Positions 36,392 to 46,375 of a stretch of 64,000 nucleotides of DNA are shown in pieces (the stretch's first letter is position 1; every line of letters begins with the position of its first letter). A program made the translations under genes and the position numbers. The stretch covers positions 62,001-126,000 of the forward strand of contig JAGWMG010000003.1 in assembly GCA_028871795.1 (NCBI GenBank). Direction: 5' to 3'. The notes beneath the pieces are model-generated. The model did no database searches and was not told the DNA's origin. It saw nothing but the letters and a program-made list of their open reading frames with translations. The DNA comes from Alphaproteobacteria bacterium. Its GTDB lineage: Bacteria > Pseudomonadota > Alphaproteobacteria > Micropepsales > Micropepsaceae.

Positions 36392-38137
36392 TCACTCCAA
36401 GTCCGGGTAAGGCCCCTTGCCGCCGCCAGCAATGAAGGCGTCGATGCGCTTCGTCAAGACCGGCAGCGGCACGGAGCCCAGTTGCAGCACCGTGTCGTGG
36501 AAGGCGCGGAGGTCGAATTTCGGCCCCAGCGCCTTTTCCGCCTTGGCGCGCGCCTCGCGGATCGCCATCTCGCCCAGATAATAGGACAGCGCCTGGCCGG
36601 GCCAGGTGATGTAGCGGTCCACTTCGGTTTCGATCTCGCGGTCGGGAAGCGCGGTGTAATCGCGCAGATATTGAATCGCCTGCGCCCGCGTCCAGCCTTG
36701 GCTGTGGATGCCGGTGTCGACGACCAGCCTTGCCGCGCGCCAGATCTGATAGCCGAGCATGCCGAAGCGCTCATAAGGCGTCTTGTACATGCCCATCTCC
36801 TGGCCGAGCCATTCGCAATAGACCGCCCAGCCTTCGCCATAGGCGGAGATATAGGTGTAGCGGCGGAAATCCGGCAGCGTCTTGTCCTCCATCGCCAGCG
36901 GAATCTGGAAGGCGTGGCCGGGCGCGGATTCGTGCAGCGTCAGCGCCGTCAGGCTGTAGAGCGGACGATGCGGCAAGTCGTAGGTGTTGAGAAGGTACAC
37001 GCCGGGCCCGCCGCGGCCCGCGGTGTAGAACGGCGCCATGTCGTCGGGCACCGGCTTGATGGCGAAACGGGTGCGCGGCAGCAGGCCGAAATACTGCGAG
37101 GCCTTGCCGTCGAACTCCTTGGCGATCCAGGCGGCGCGGTCGAGCAAATCCTGCGGCGTCTTGGCAGTGAACTGCGGGTCGCTGCGCAGGAAGGCGAGAA
37201 AGGCGGAAAAATCGCCCTTGAACCCGCTTTCCTGCATCGCGGCGATCATCTCAGCGTGCAGCTTGGCGACTTCGTCAACGCCGATCTTGTGGATGGCGTC
37301 GGGCGACAGATCGAGTGTGGTGTATTCGCGGATCTGCTGGCGGTAATACGCCTTTCCGTCCGGCAGAGCTTCGGCTGCCAACGTGGTGCGCGCGCCCGGC
37401 ACGTATTCCCCGTCCCAGAATTTCAACAGCTCCGCATAGGCCGGCTGCACCTCCTCGCGGATGACCTTCATGGCTTCGGCGCGCAGGCTTGCCTGTTCGG
37501 CGGGCGGAACGTTCGAGAGCATCTCCTTGAAAGGCGTGTAGAGCAGCGACTCTTCCGGCTTAGCCTGCGTCACCGCGGCGATCGAGGCGTCGCGGCCTTC
37601 GAGCGTTTGGCGCGGCGGCGTGAAACCGCGTTTCTCGCCCGCGCGCATCTCTTCGATCTGTTCGCGGAAATAGCGCGGGATGTCGCGCATCTGCGCGATC
37701 CAGCTCCTGTAGTCCGCCAGCGTGCGGAAGGGGCGGCGCGCGGTGTAGCCGATGTCGGTCCAAAAACTGGAATCGGAATTGGCCGGCATTTCGTAGGCGC
37801 GGAACTTCTGGTCGGCGATCAGGTTCGCGATCTGCGGCTTGTAGACGTCGTAATTCACCCGCTCCTTGGGCGAGAGCTTCGCGTAAGGGATGGCATCGAG
37901 CCGCTTCATCACCCGCTGCCAGTAAGCCAGCCGCGCGGCCTGCGCCGCCGCAGCGACCTTGGGCAGACGATCGACCACCGGCTTGGTGCCGTCCTGGTCG
38001 TCCGCGAACTGCGCCTCGCGCCATTTCCATTCCGCCGTGTAGATCGCGCGCAGCCGCGCGTCGGCGGTCTTTCCGGCCGCGTGAACAGGCACCATGGTCA
38101 GCAAAAGTGCGGCAACAATGGCCGCGGTCACCCGCAT
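36392..38137 (-). CDS. DUF885-family exported protein (putative metallopeptidase)
   Basis: A 581-residue protein with a signal peptide ending near VHAAGKT. The DUF885 family carries a zinc-peptidase-like HExxxGH motif, here HESAPGHAF, with a downstream glutamate region YGEGWAVYCEWLGQEMG. Members are exported and their substrates are not known. The start MRVTAA has GGAG at proper spacing; an ATG four codons upstream is less likely. Confidence 0.85.
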   Translation of the reverse strand: MRVTAAIVAALLLTMVPVHAAGKTADARLRAIYTAEWKWREAQFADDQDGTKPVVDRLPKVAAAAQAARLAYWQRVMKRLDAIPYAKLSPKERVNYDVYKPQIANLIADQKFRAYEMPANSDSSFWTDIGYTARRPFRTLADYRSWIAQMRDIPRYFREQIEEMRAGEKRGFTPPRQTLEGRDASIAAVTQAKPEESLLYTPFKEMLSNVPPAEQASLRAEAMKVIREEVQPAYAELLKFWDGEYVPGARTTLAAEALPDGKAYYRQQIREYTTLDLSPDAIHKIGVDEVAKLHAEMIAAMQESGFKGDFSAFLAFLRSDPQFTAKTPQDLLDRAAWIAKEFDGKASQYFGLLPRTRFAIKPVPDDMAPFYTAGRGGPGVYLLNTYDLPHRPLYSLTALTLHESAPGHAFQIPLAMEDKTLPDFRRYTYISAYGEGWAVYCEWLGQEMGMYKTPYERFGMLGYQIWRAARLVVDTGIHSQGWTRAQAIQYLRDYTALPDREIETEVDRYITWPGQALSYYLGEMAIREARAKAEKALGPKFDLRAFHDTVLQLGSVPLPVLTKRIDAFIAGGGKGPYPDLE

Positions 38138-38164
38138 GATGGTCTCCAATTCGTTTTCGCGAGC

Positions 38165-38845
38165 CTAGCCTTTGAATCCCGTTGCGACCAGGTAGAGTTC
38201 CACCGATTCCTGCCGCGAGGCGGGCGGCTTGACGTGCTTCACCTCGGCGAAACGCTTTTTCACCCGTGCCAGCAGTTCGCTGGTCGCGCCGCCCTGGAAC
38301 ACCTTGCCGACGAAGGCGCCGCCGGGCTTCAGCACGCCTTCGGCCATGTCCAGCGCCGCCTCGAACAGCGCCAGCGTGCGGATGTGATCGGTTTCGCGAT
38401 GGCCGGTGGTGGGCGACGCCATGTCGGAGAGCACCACATCGGCCGGCCCGCCGAGCGCGCGCCTCAAAGTATCGGGCGCAACGGCGTCGAGCAGATCGCA
38501 TAGCAGGATCGTCACGCCGGCGATGGGCTCCATTTCCAGGATGTCGGCGGCGACGACCTTGCCCGCTTCGCCCACACGCTCGACAGACACCTGGCTCCAG
38601 CCGCCGGGCGCCGCCCCGAGATCGAGCACGCGCGCGCCGCGCTTCAACAGGTGGAACTTGGAATCCAGCTCCTTGAGCTTGAATGCCGCCCGCGAGCGAT
38701 AGCCTTTCGCCTTGGCCGCGGCCACGTAAGGATCGTTGAGCTGACGCTCCAGCCAGCGCGTCGACGAGACGCTGCGCCCGCGCCCGCTTCTCACATGCAC
38801 CCGCCGCTCGCCGCGCCCGCCGGAGCCGAATTCGTCGCCGCTCAT
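38165..38845 (-). CDS. rlmE: 23S rRNA U2552 2'-O-methyltransferase RlmE
   Basis: A 226-residue FtsJ/RrmJ methyltransferase that modifies U2552 in the A-loop. The K-D-K-E catalytic set is placed by SRAAFKLKEL, LSDMASPTTGHRETDH, FVGKVF and SVELYLVA, and the SAM loop is VLDLGAAPGGWSQV. The N-terminal extension is Gly/Arg-rich. A perfect AAGGAGG precedes the ATG at 38845, which overlaps the Ppx/GppA stop. Confidence 0.95.
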   Translation of the reverse strand: MSGDEFGSGGRGERRVHVRSGRGRSVSSTRWLERQLNDPYVAAAKAKGYRSRAAFKLKELDSKFHLLKRGARVLDLGAAPGGWSQVSVERVGEAGKVVAADILEMEPIAGVTILLCDLLDAVAPDTLRRALGGPADVVLSDMASPTTGHRETDHIRTLALFEAALDMAEGVLKPGGAFVGKVFQGGATSELLARVKKRFAEVKHVKPPASRQESVELYLVATGFKG

Positions 38846-39816
38846 CGCCGGACCTCCTTCATAAATTCGCGCAGGATGCCCTCGCGCAAACCGCGATCGG
38901 CGACACGCAGCTTGGCGCACGGCCAGACCGCCTGGACGGCGCAGAAAATCGCGCAACCAGGGACGATCAAATCGGCGCGCTCCTCACCCACGCAACCCAA
39001 CTTCACGCGCCCCTGACGGTCGAGCATCTTCAGCATCTCCACCACCGAAAGAATCTCGCTGCAATCGTGCCAAGTCGCATCCACCCGCGAACGCACATAC
39101 CGCGTCAGGCCAAGCGCGATGCCGGCCAGCGTCGTCACCGTGCCGGAGGTGCCCAGCAGATGATGGCGCGCGACATCGAACGCGCCTTTCCCGTCCATCC
39201 TGCGACGCTCCGCATCGAAACGGGCGAGCATCGTGTCCCGCATCGCGGCGAACGACGCCGCGCCGCCGCCGTTGGCTTCGGACAACGACATCACGCCCAG
39301 CGGGACGGAGGCGAAGTGCACCATCGAGGTTTCGCCTTCTTTGCGCCTGAGCCAGATCGCTTCCGTCGAGCCGCCGCCGATGTCGAAGGCGAGCGCGCCG
39401 TCGTAGTCCTGTCCGATCAGGGGCGCGCAGCCGACGGCGGCCAGCCGCGCCTCCTCCGCCGGGCTGACGATCTCCAGACGGATGCCCGCTTCCTTTTCCG
39501 CACGCTCGACCAGAACCTGCGCGTTGGCGGCCTGCCGGCACGCCTCCGTGGCGACGGCGCGGACGCGGCGAACGCCATGATGGCCGATGTGCTGGGCGCA
39601 AATCTTCAGGGCGGCAACGGTGCGCTCGATCGCGGCGTCGCCGAGTACGCCGGAGCGCGCCACCCCCTCCCCCAGCCGGACCATGCGCGAAAAGGAATCC
39701 ACGATCCGCAGGCTTCCGTCGCGTTCGCGCGCCGCGATCAGAAGACGGCAATTGTTGGTGCCGAGGTCCAGCGCCGCGAACAGCGGGGCCCGCCGCCGGC
39801 CGTTGCGCCGATGCAT
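38842..39816 (-). CDS. Ppx/GppA-family phosphatase
   Basis: A 324-residue member of the exopolyphosphatase/pppGpp phosphohydrolase family. Phosphate-binding motifs are ALDLGTNNCRLLIA at the N-terminus and AFDIGGGSTEAIWL, with GTSGTVTTLAGI later. It is the short form lacking the C-terminal HD-like domain of E. coli Ppx. Whether polyphosphate or pppGpp is the substrate is not clear. The pairing with rlmE is common in alphaproteobacteria. Confidence 0.9.
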   Translation of the reverse strand: MHRRNGRRRAPLFAALDLGTNNCRLLIAARERDGSLRIVDSFSRMVRLGEGVARSGVLGDAAIERTVAALKICAQHIGHHGVRRVRAVATEACRQAANAQVLVERAEKEAGIRLEIVSPAEEARLAAVGCAPLIGQDYDGALAFDIGGGSTEAIWLRRKEGETSMVHFASVPLGVMSLSEANGGGAASFAAMRDTMLARFDAERRRMDGKGAFDVARHHLLGTSGTVTTLAGIALGLTRYVRSRVDATWHDCSEILSVVEMLKMLDRQGRVKLGCVGEERADLIVPGCAIFCAVQAVWPCAKLRVADRGLREGILREFMKEVRR

Positions 39817-39877
39817 CCTGCTTTGTCCTATGCCGACCCTGGCCAACGCCGCCTGCCGCCGATTTGTCCGCGCGACG

Positions 39878-40384
39878 CTAGCATGGGCGGCCGGACGCCG
39901 CAGCCAGCTCTTTCCGCATGACCACGAAGTGCGACGGTACCAGCAATCTCTCGTATTCGAACGGTTCCGTCCCCGCCACCGAGTATCCCGCCTTGCAATA
40001 AAACGGGAACAGCTCCTGACGGTGATTGACGACCTTGATCTCCATCACGCTGCAACCTCGCGCTTGGGCGAAGGATTCAGCTTCCCGGATGAGCGCCTGA
40101 GCGATGCCTTGCCTCTGACAGGCTGGCGACACGGCAAGCAAACCAAAATACCCGCCGTCCGCGCCGATCTCGACATACACGCAGCCGCGTATTGTCCCTT
40201 CCGGGCCGTTCTCCAGGATAAAAGTTCCCGTTGTTTGCTTCTGACAAACCCCGCTCGCGTCGATTCGGGGACCGTCGTAGAGAACTCTCTCTGCGGGCGC
40301 AAAAGCCTCGTTTATAAGTTTCACCACGCACTCGACGTCGCCGTCCGTTGCCTCGCGAAACCGGCGCCGGCCTGCATTCGGCAT
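39878..40384 (-). CDS. GNAT-family N-acetyltransferase
   Basis: A 168-residue protein with the GNAT fold. The acetyl-CoA loop is in LLAVSPACQRQGIAQALI (Q-x-x-G-x-A), preceded by GCVYVEIGADGGYFG and followed by the FYCKAGY motif. The substrate is unknown. It starts one base after the stop of the acylase gene and may be its operon partner. Confidence 0.85.
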   Translation of the reverse strand: MPNAGRRRFREATDGDVECVVKLINEAFAPAERVLYDGPRIDASGVCQKQTTGTFILENGPEGTIRGCVYVEIGADGGYFGLLAVSPACQRQGIAQALIREAESFAQARGCSVMEIKVVNHRQELFPFYCKAGYSVAGTEPFEYERLLVPSHFVVMRKELAAASGRPC

Positions 40385-40385
40385 G

Positions 40386-42563
40386 TCATTCCCCCGGATG
40401 GTAGCTGCGTTCGATGTGCCCTTGGAGGTCCGAGGGATAGAAGTAGACCGGCCTCAGCTCGCCTCGCGCGTAGCGGACGGCCTCGTCGTCGAAGTGCGGC
40501 GACTTCGGATCGCCACTTTCCCCGCCCGCGGTCACCGCCAGCGCCCGTATCTTCGGCGCGAATTCGACCACCGCGACGAAGCTGTTGCCCGACGTGCCGT
40601 AATAGCGCCTGGTCCCCGGATAGCGGTGCGCGCCGAAGGAAGCGAGCGAGCCCCAGCGTGACGAGGTGAACGGTACGGGAATGCTTGGCCGGTCGTCGCC
40701 GAATGTCGGATCGACGGCGTCCGACACGCGCTGGAAGCGGTTGATGTCGCCCCAGGGCGTGCGCCAATTGCCGAAATCCTTTTCAAGCCGGTCGGAGGCT
40801 TCGGCCAATGCCTGAAGCTTCTGCGCAGGGGTTGCGCGGTCGGCCATGTAGTCATAGCTGTTCACGCCCGCTTCCTTGGCGGCGCGTGTCGTTTCGTCCC
40901 ACAACGTGTCGCCCCAGAACACCGCGAGCGACGTCGCCAGCGAATGGTCCGACCATTTGAAATCCCACTCCCGAAGCAGAGCGATCTGGTCCTTGAGCCG
41001 GGCCTTCAGCGGGTCGCCGGCGGGCATCGCGTCATAGGCCTGCACCAGACCGGGGATGAGACGGGCGAAGGCGGGCAGATACGGATCGAACGCCGCCGCT
41101 ATGAGCGATTCGAGCGTCCAATCCTTGTTGTCCGTCAGCAAGCGCGTGGCGTGGACACCGCGCGGGTTCTCGCCGGCCGTATCCATGTACTTCGGATAGT
41201 CCTTCCGCTTGGGGCTGTAGGGTCCCGCGGCCGAATAGGGCCAATCGTTGGTGTTGAAAATCCAGCCGTTGGGCGGATTCAACAGATGGGGCAACTCATC
41301 CAGCGCATGCAATCCCTTCCAGTCCGTGGCGGGGTCGGCGCCCTCCACCGGCTTGGTATAGTCAAAACGGTCGTCGCGCCTGGGCATGAACTGCGGGTGC
41401 AGATAGGCGATCTCGCCCTTGTCGTCCGCGAAGACGGTGTTGTTGGAGGAGTTGGCGCGCAGCTCCGCCACCTTCATGTAGGACGCATAATCGCCCGTCT
41501 TGGTGCGCAGATAGGACTGCTCCAGCGCCGCGACCGGCTGGTTCATCAGGGCGATGGCGATCCATTTGCCGCCTTCCTCACGGATGATCGGGCCGTGATG
41601 GGTGCTGTAGGTGGTAAAGCTCTTCACCGCCATGCCGCCGCCGGCCGTGCGATAGAAAACCTTGACGATCTTGACGCCCACGGGGCGCTCCTTCGCGCCA
41701 TAGCGGTAAGTGAATTTGCCATTCTTTTGGGAGACGGTCTCGGCGAACTCATCGACCGCATCTGCGCCGGTCGAGGTGTGCATCCACCCCACATGTTGGT
41801 TGAAGCCCTGGTAGACGAAGAACTGGCCCCAGGTCACCGCACCGTAGGCGTTGAGGCCTTCGTCACTCGTCATCTGCAGTTCCGAGCGGAAAAAAAACGA
41901 GGTGTGCGGGTTGATGAGCAGCAGGGCGTGGCCGTCCCTGGTGTCCGCCGGCGCGATGGCGATGCCGTTGGAACCGCCGGGTTCGTGGAAGACGAAGCCG
42001 CGCTCGTTATCGGTCATGCCGAATTGGCGCTTGCCGTAGAAGGCCTCGAGCTGGCTCAAGGGCACCCGCTCGATGTCGCCGCCGATGCTGCCCTCGGTGA
42101 AGCTGAGCGCCATCCAGGGTTCGAACCGCTTTATCACGCGCGGCGTCACGCCCGGGTGGGTGGCAAGATAATAGTTCAGCCCGTCCGCCCAGGCATTCAT
42201 CAGCGCCTTGAGCCATGCCGGACTCTTGGCGTAGTCCGCCTTCAGAACCTGCGGATCGATGAACAGCTTTTGCCGCAGATCGCTATAGATCGCCTTCTCG
42301 CCGTCCGCCTCGGCGTTGCGCCCAAGCGCCGTGATGTAGTTGGTTTCCACCCGGTTGAAATCATCCTCGGCCTGGGCATAGGCCATGCCGAACACGGCAT
42401 CGGCGTCGGTCCTGCCGTGAACATGGGCGATGCCCCAGTCGTCGCGAACGATCCGAACCTGCTGGGCTTCCTGTTTCCAGCGGGCAGCGTCGACGGCCGC
42501 CAGTGCCTGCGACGGGGCACCGGCGGCAACGAACAGAAGTGCAAGAATGCCGATCAGCCGCAA
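40386..42563 (-). CDS. Penicillin/AHL acylase-family N-terminal nucleophile hydrolase
   Basis: A 725-residue exported precursor. After a signal peptide (APSQALA) the alpha chain has DDWGIAHVHGRTDADAVFGMAYAQ, then the probable autocleavage point before serine in HEPGGSNGIAIAP, with GHALLLINPHT following. The family hydrolyses amides such as penicillins, acyl-homoserine lactones or aculeacin-like lipids. Substrate cannot be chosen from sequence. It lies back to back with the Asp-box cluster. Confidence 0.85.
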   Translation of the reverse strand: MRLIGILALLFVAAGAPSQALAAVDAARWKQEAQQVRIVRDDWGIAHVHGRTDADAVFGMAYAQAEDDFNRVETNYITALGRNAEADGEKAIYSDLRQKLFIDPQVLKADYAKSPAWLKALMNAWADGLNYYLATHPGVTPRVIKRFEPWMALSFTEGSIGGDIERVPLSQLEAFYGKRQFGMTDNERGFVFHEPGGSNGIAIAPADTRDGHALLLINPHTSFFFRSELQMTSDEGLNAYGAVTWGQFFVYQGFNQHVGWMHTSTGADAVDEFAETVSQKNGKFTYRYGAKERPVGVKIVKVFYRTAGGGMAVKSFTTYSTHHGPIIREEGGKWIAIALMNQPVAALEQSYLRTKTGDYASYMKVAELRANSSNNTVFADDKGEIAYLHPQFMPRRDDRFDYTKPVEGADPATDWKGLHALDELPHLLNPPNGWIFNTNDWPYSAAGPYSPKRKDYPKYMDTAGENPRGVHATRLLTDNKDWTLESLIAAAFDPYLPAFARLIPGLVQAYDAMPAGDPLKARLKDQIALLREWDFKWSDHSLATSLAVFWGDTLWDETTRAAKEAGVNSYDYMADRATPAQKLQALAEASDRLEKDFGNWRTPWGDINRFQRVSDAVDPTFGDDRPSIPVPFTSSRWGSLASFGAHRYPGTRRYYGTSGNSFVAVVEFAPKIRALAVTAGGESGDPKSPHFDDEAVRYARGELRPVYFYPSDLQGHIERSYHPGE

Positions 42564-42692
42564 GCCAAGCCCCCTGTACTGCCCATCGAGAAGTACACGC
42601 GATCGAATCGTCGTTCAATGTAGCGTTCCCGGAACTTGAGCAATTCGGCGCAGTGCGCGATACAGAGCGCCACGCTCAAACTGGGGTGGCCC

Positions 42693-45600
42693 GTGCGACT
42701 GCGCCGTCTTGCCGTGTTCATTCTCGGAATTTCCACGGCTCTCGGCGCGCAGGCGGCGGTCGATCCATCCCTGTATCAGGGCTTGCATTGGCGGCTGATC
42801 GGACCGTTTCGCGGCGGGCGCGTGCTGGCGGTGACGGGAATCGCGGGCGACAGCCGCCATTTCTATTTCGGCGCGGTCGACGGCGGCGCGTGGGCGACGC
42901 AGGACGCCGGGCGCACCTGGCAGCCGATCTTCGACGGCGAACCGGCGGGCTCGATCGGCGACTTGGCCCTGGCGCCGTCCGCCCCGAACACGATCTATGT
43001 CGGTACGGGCGAGGCGGACATGCGCTCGGACATCGCCCATGGCGACGGCATGTACAAGTCCACGGACGCCGGCAGGCATTGGAGCCGCATCGGGCTTGCG
43101 GACAGCCGGCAGATCGGCCGCATCCTGGTGGATCCGCGCAATCCCGACGTCGTATTCGCCGCCGCGCTGGGGCATGCCTACGGCCCCAATGCGCAACGCG
43201 GCGTGTTCCGCTCCAGCGACGGCGGCAAGAGCTGGAGCAAAGTGCTGTTCACCAACGCCGACACCGGGGCGATCGATCTCGCCTTCAAGCCCGGCGAGCC
43301 GGACACGATCTACGCCGCGTTGTGGCAGACCCGGCGCCCGCCGTGGAGCGTCTATCCGCCTTCGAACGGACCCGGCAGCGGCCTCTATGTGTCGCATGAC
43401 GGCGGCAGCCACTGGAGTCGGATAAGAGGCAACGGCTTTCCGGCGCATCCCGGCCGCATCGGCATCGCGCCGGCGCCGAGCCGGCCGGACCGCGTCTACG
43501 CGCTGATCGATGGGCCGCAGGACGAAGGCGGTCTGTATCGTTCCGACGACGGCGGCGCGCATTGGCTGCGCATTTCCAGCGACCAGCGCATCTGGCAGCG
43601 CGGCTGGTACTTCTGCCGGCTGAGCGTCGATCCAAAGAATGCCGACCGCCTTTATGTGATGAATACGATCGTGTTGCGCTCCGATGACGGCGGCAGGCAT
43701 TTCATCGCCTTGAAAGGCGACCCCACCGGGGACGATTTCCACCAGCTGTGGATCGACCCGACCGATCCCGGCCGGCAGATTCTCGGCAGCGATCAGGGCG
43801 CCTCGATCACCCTCAACGGCGGCAAGACCTGGAGCAGCTGGTACAACCAGCCCACCGCGCAAATCTATCATGTCAGCACCGACAACCGCTTTCCATACTG
43901 GGTCTACGGGGCGCAGCAGGATTCCGGTGCGGTCGCCTTGCCGAGCCGCACGGACGGCGGCGACGGCATCACCATGGAGCAATTCCGCGAGGTCACGGCC
44001 GGCGGCGAAAGCGGAATGATCGCGCCCGATCCCGATCACCCGGACATCGTCTATGGCGGCACGGTCGACAAACTCGATATGCGCACCGGCCAGACCCGCG
44101 AGGTCGATCCGACCCTGGCCTATCCCACGATCCAATATCGAGGTGCCTGGACGCTACCGCTGACGTTTTCCAAGCGCGGCAGGAAGCTCCTGTATTTCGC
44201 CAATCAACGTCTCTTCCGCACGGCGGACGGCGGCAACCGCTGGGTGCCGATCAGCCCGGACCTGACGCGCCCCGACGCGGGCATACCGTCCGGTCTCGAT
44301 GCACCGACGGCAGCCGACGACGATCATGGCGGCCAACGCCGCGGCGTCATCTATACCATAGCGCCTTCGCCATTGCGCGCGCAGGCGCTATGGGTCGGGA
44401 CAGACGACGGGCTCGTCTGGCGCACCGAGGACGGCGGCGCGCACTGGCGCGAGATCACGCCGAAGGCGTTGACGCCGTGGTCGAAAGTCGCCGCGATCGA
44501 GCTGTCCCGTTTCGATGCCAACGTCGGTTATCTGGCGATCGATCGCCATCGTCTCGACGACGACGCGCCCTATATCTACCGCACGCGGGACGGCGGGCGA
44601 AGCTGGGCTCGTATCGACGCCGGCATCCCCAAGGACGGCTTCGTCAACGTGGTGCGAGAAGACCCGGTGCGCAAAGGTCTGCTCTACGCCGGCACCGAAA
44701 AGGGCATAGTTGTGTCGTTCGACGACGGCGCCCGTTGGCAATCGCTGCAACAAAACCTGCCGATGACCTCGGTGCGCGACATCGACGTGCATGGCGACGA
44801 CCTGGTGATCGCCACGCATGGCCGCGGTTTCTGGATCATGGACGATGTCACGGCGCTGCGGCAGGCGGAACCGGCGCAGACGGGTAGTGCCGTCCTGTTC
44901 CGGCCGGCGGTCGCGCTTCGCCTGCGCCGGCCGCAGTTCACCGGCACGCCCTTTCCGAAAGACGAACCGATGGCCGCCAACCCGCCGGACGGCGCCATCA
45001 TCGACTATGCGCTGCCGAACGCGGTCAAGACCCCTGTGACGCTGACCGTGTTCGATGCGCACCATCACAAGGTCCGCGGCTTCAGCAGTGCGGATAAGAC
45101 AACTGCGCCGGATCCGCTCAAGATCAAGTTCGCGCCGGAATGGATCCCGTCCCCGACGATTCTGTCGGCGGCGCCCGGCATGCATCGCATCGTCTGGGAT
45201 CTGCACTATCCCAAACCGCCGGCGCCGGACGCGGCGCAGACAAACGGCGTCTGGGCGCCGCCCGGCCGTTACACGGTCGAACTCAGCGTCGCCGGGCGCA
45301 GCTACAGCCAACCGCTGCTGGTCAAGGCGGACCCTCGAGTAACGGTCCCCGAAGCGGCTTTGCGCCGCGAATTCGTCCTGGCGCGAAGGGTGGAAGAATT
45401 GTCGTCGCGGGCCTATGCCGCGAGCGCCGAGGCAACCAAACTGCTTCAGGCCCTCGAGGCGCGAATGGCGCACGCCGACGCGATGCGCAAACAGATTTCC
45501 GCCTTGATGGCCAAGGTAACCGATCTCAACGGCGTCCCGTTGTATCCCGATCCGCGCGGCTGGCCGGGGCGCCCGCCCCGCCGCCTCGACAGCCTGCGCG

Positions 45601-45803
45601 CCCTGTCAACCGACCTGGCGAAACTCGAAACGGCCGTCGACGGCGCCGACGCCAATCCGAGCGCGGACGCCTTGCAGTCTTATGCGAAGATTTCGCACAT
45701 GTTGGCGGCCACTCTGCAGGCCTGGCAACAATTGAAGCATCGCGACTTGGCGACACTCAACGCCGGTCTGACGGCAACCGGAGCCAAGCCGATCGCGTTG
45801 TGA
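42693..45803 (+). CDS. Exported Asp-box/VPS10-like beta-propeller protein 1
   Basis: About 1036 residues from the GTG at 42693, which leads straight into a signal peptide (LGAQAAVDPS). The body holds about ten Asp-box motifs of the form S-x-D-G-G-x-x-W (for example SSDGGKSWSK, SHDGGSHWSR, TEDGGAHWRE, TRDGGRSWAR), which make a sortilin/VPS10- or sialidase-like propeller. A beta-sandwich-like C-terminal part and a helical tail follow. The ligand is unknown. It is paralogous to the protein at 47208. The TTG at 42636 is an alternative start. Confidence 0.85.
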   Translation: MRLRRLAVFILGISTALGAQAAVDPSLYQGLHWRLIGPFRGGRVLAVTGIAGDSRHFYFGAVDGGAWATQDAGRTWQPIFDGEPAGSIGDLALAPSAPNTIYVGTGEADMRSDIAHGDGMYKSTDAGRHWSRIGLADSRQIGRILVDPRNPDVVFAAALGHAYGPNAQRGVFRSSDGGKSWSKVLFTNADTGAIDLAFKPGEPDTIYAALWQTRRPPWSVYPPSNGPGSGLYVSHDGGSHWSRIRGNGFPAHPGRIGIAPAPSRPDRVYALIDGPQDEGGLYRSDDGGAHWLRISSDQRIWQRGWYFCRLSVDPKNADRLYVMNTIVLRSDDGGRHFIALKGDPTGDDFHQLWIDPTDPGRQILGSDQGASITLNGGKTWSSWYNQPTAQIYHVSTDNRFPYWVYGAQQDSGAVALPSRTDGGDGITMEQFREVTAGGESGMIAPDPDHPDIVYGGTVDKLDMRTGQTREVDPTLAYPTIQYRGAWTLPLTFSKRGRKLLYFANQRLFRTADGGNRWVPISPDLTRPDAGIPSGLDAPTAADDDHGGQRRGVIYTIAPSPLRAQALWVGTDDGLVWRTEDGGAHWREITPKALTPWSKVAAIELSRFDANVGYLAIDRHRLDDDAPYIYRTRDGGRSWARIDAGIPKDGFVNVVREDPVRKGLLYAGTEKGIVVSFDDGARWQSLQQNLPMTSVRDIDVHGDDLVIATHGRGFWIMDDVTALRQAEPAQTGSAVLFRPAVALRLRRPQFTGTPFPKDEPMAANPPDGAIIDYALPNAVKTPVTLTVFDAHHHKVRGFSSADKTTAPDPLKIKFAPEWIPSPTILSAAPGMHRIVWDLHYPKPPAPDAAQTNGVWAPPGRYTVELSVAGRSYSQPLLVKADPRVTVPEAALRREFVLARRVEELSSRAYAASAEATKLLQALEARMAHADAMRKQISALMAKVTDLNGVPLYPDPRGWPGRPPRRLDSLRALSTDLAKLETAVDGADANPSADALQSYAKISHMLAATLQAWQQLKHRDLATLNAGLTATGAKPIAL

Positions 45804-45860
45804 AGGCCCAGCCCTCAGCTAAAGCACGGCAGGCAGTTTCCCCGCGAGCATGTCAGCGGC

Positions 45861-46233
45861 ATGGCGGCCCGCATCCTGTTCAAACTCACGGGACGCGGCG
45901 CAAAGATCGAAGGAACGGAAGACCCGGACCTGCTGCGGAAGGAATACGAACTGATGATGACGGGCTTGTCCGCCGGCGCGGGCACCGGCGGCGCCGCGCA
46001 GACGGATAAAGCCGAAAGCGCCGCGGTCTTCCGCGACCTGTTGGATCGCAGGGACCGCTTCATTGCGCGGCATTGACAAGACATTGCAGGTCGGCGAGAC
46101 GGGTATTCTGTTTCTGGGGGCATTGCACCACGCGACCCAAATGCTTCCCGACACGATCCAGGCGACATCCTTGAGCAAATTCCTGCGCGCCGGGGCGCCG
46201 ACGGGACCGATGCCCTCTAACCGGTCGATATAA
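45861..46233 (+). pseudogene. Frameshifted conserved hypothetical gene remnant
   Basis: An open frame from 45861 (EGTEDPDLLRKEYELMMTG) runs to FRDLLDRRDRFIARH and a TGA at 46074. One base further, the next frame continues with KTLQVGETGILFLGALHHAT up to a stop at 46231. The joined reading looks like a continuous protein, so a frameshift is likely. No family name was recognised. It sits between the two Asp-box genes. Confidence 0.4.
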
Positions 46234-46375
46234 TTGACATGAAAGGCGACGGCCCCGTACACCACTTCACACGAATTTGTGTCTTCGTTGGTGTTGACGC
46301 GGCCATGTCCAAGAACCGTTAATCGGAGATCGCTCGCCCCTTTCGAACGAGGGGCGTTGCCCAGGGGATATTCGA

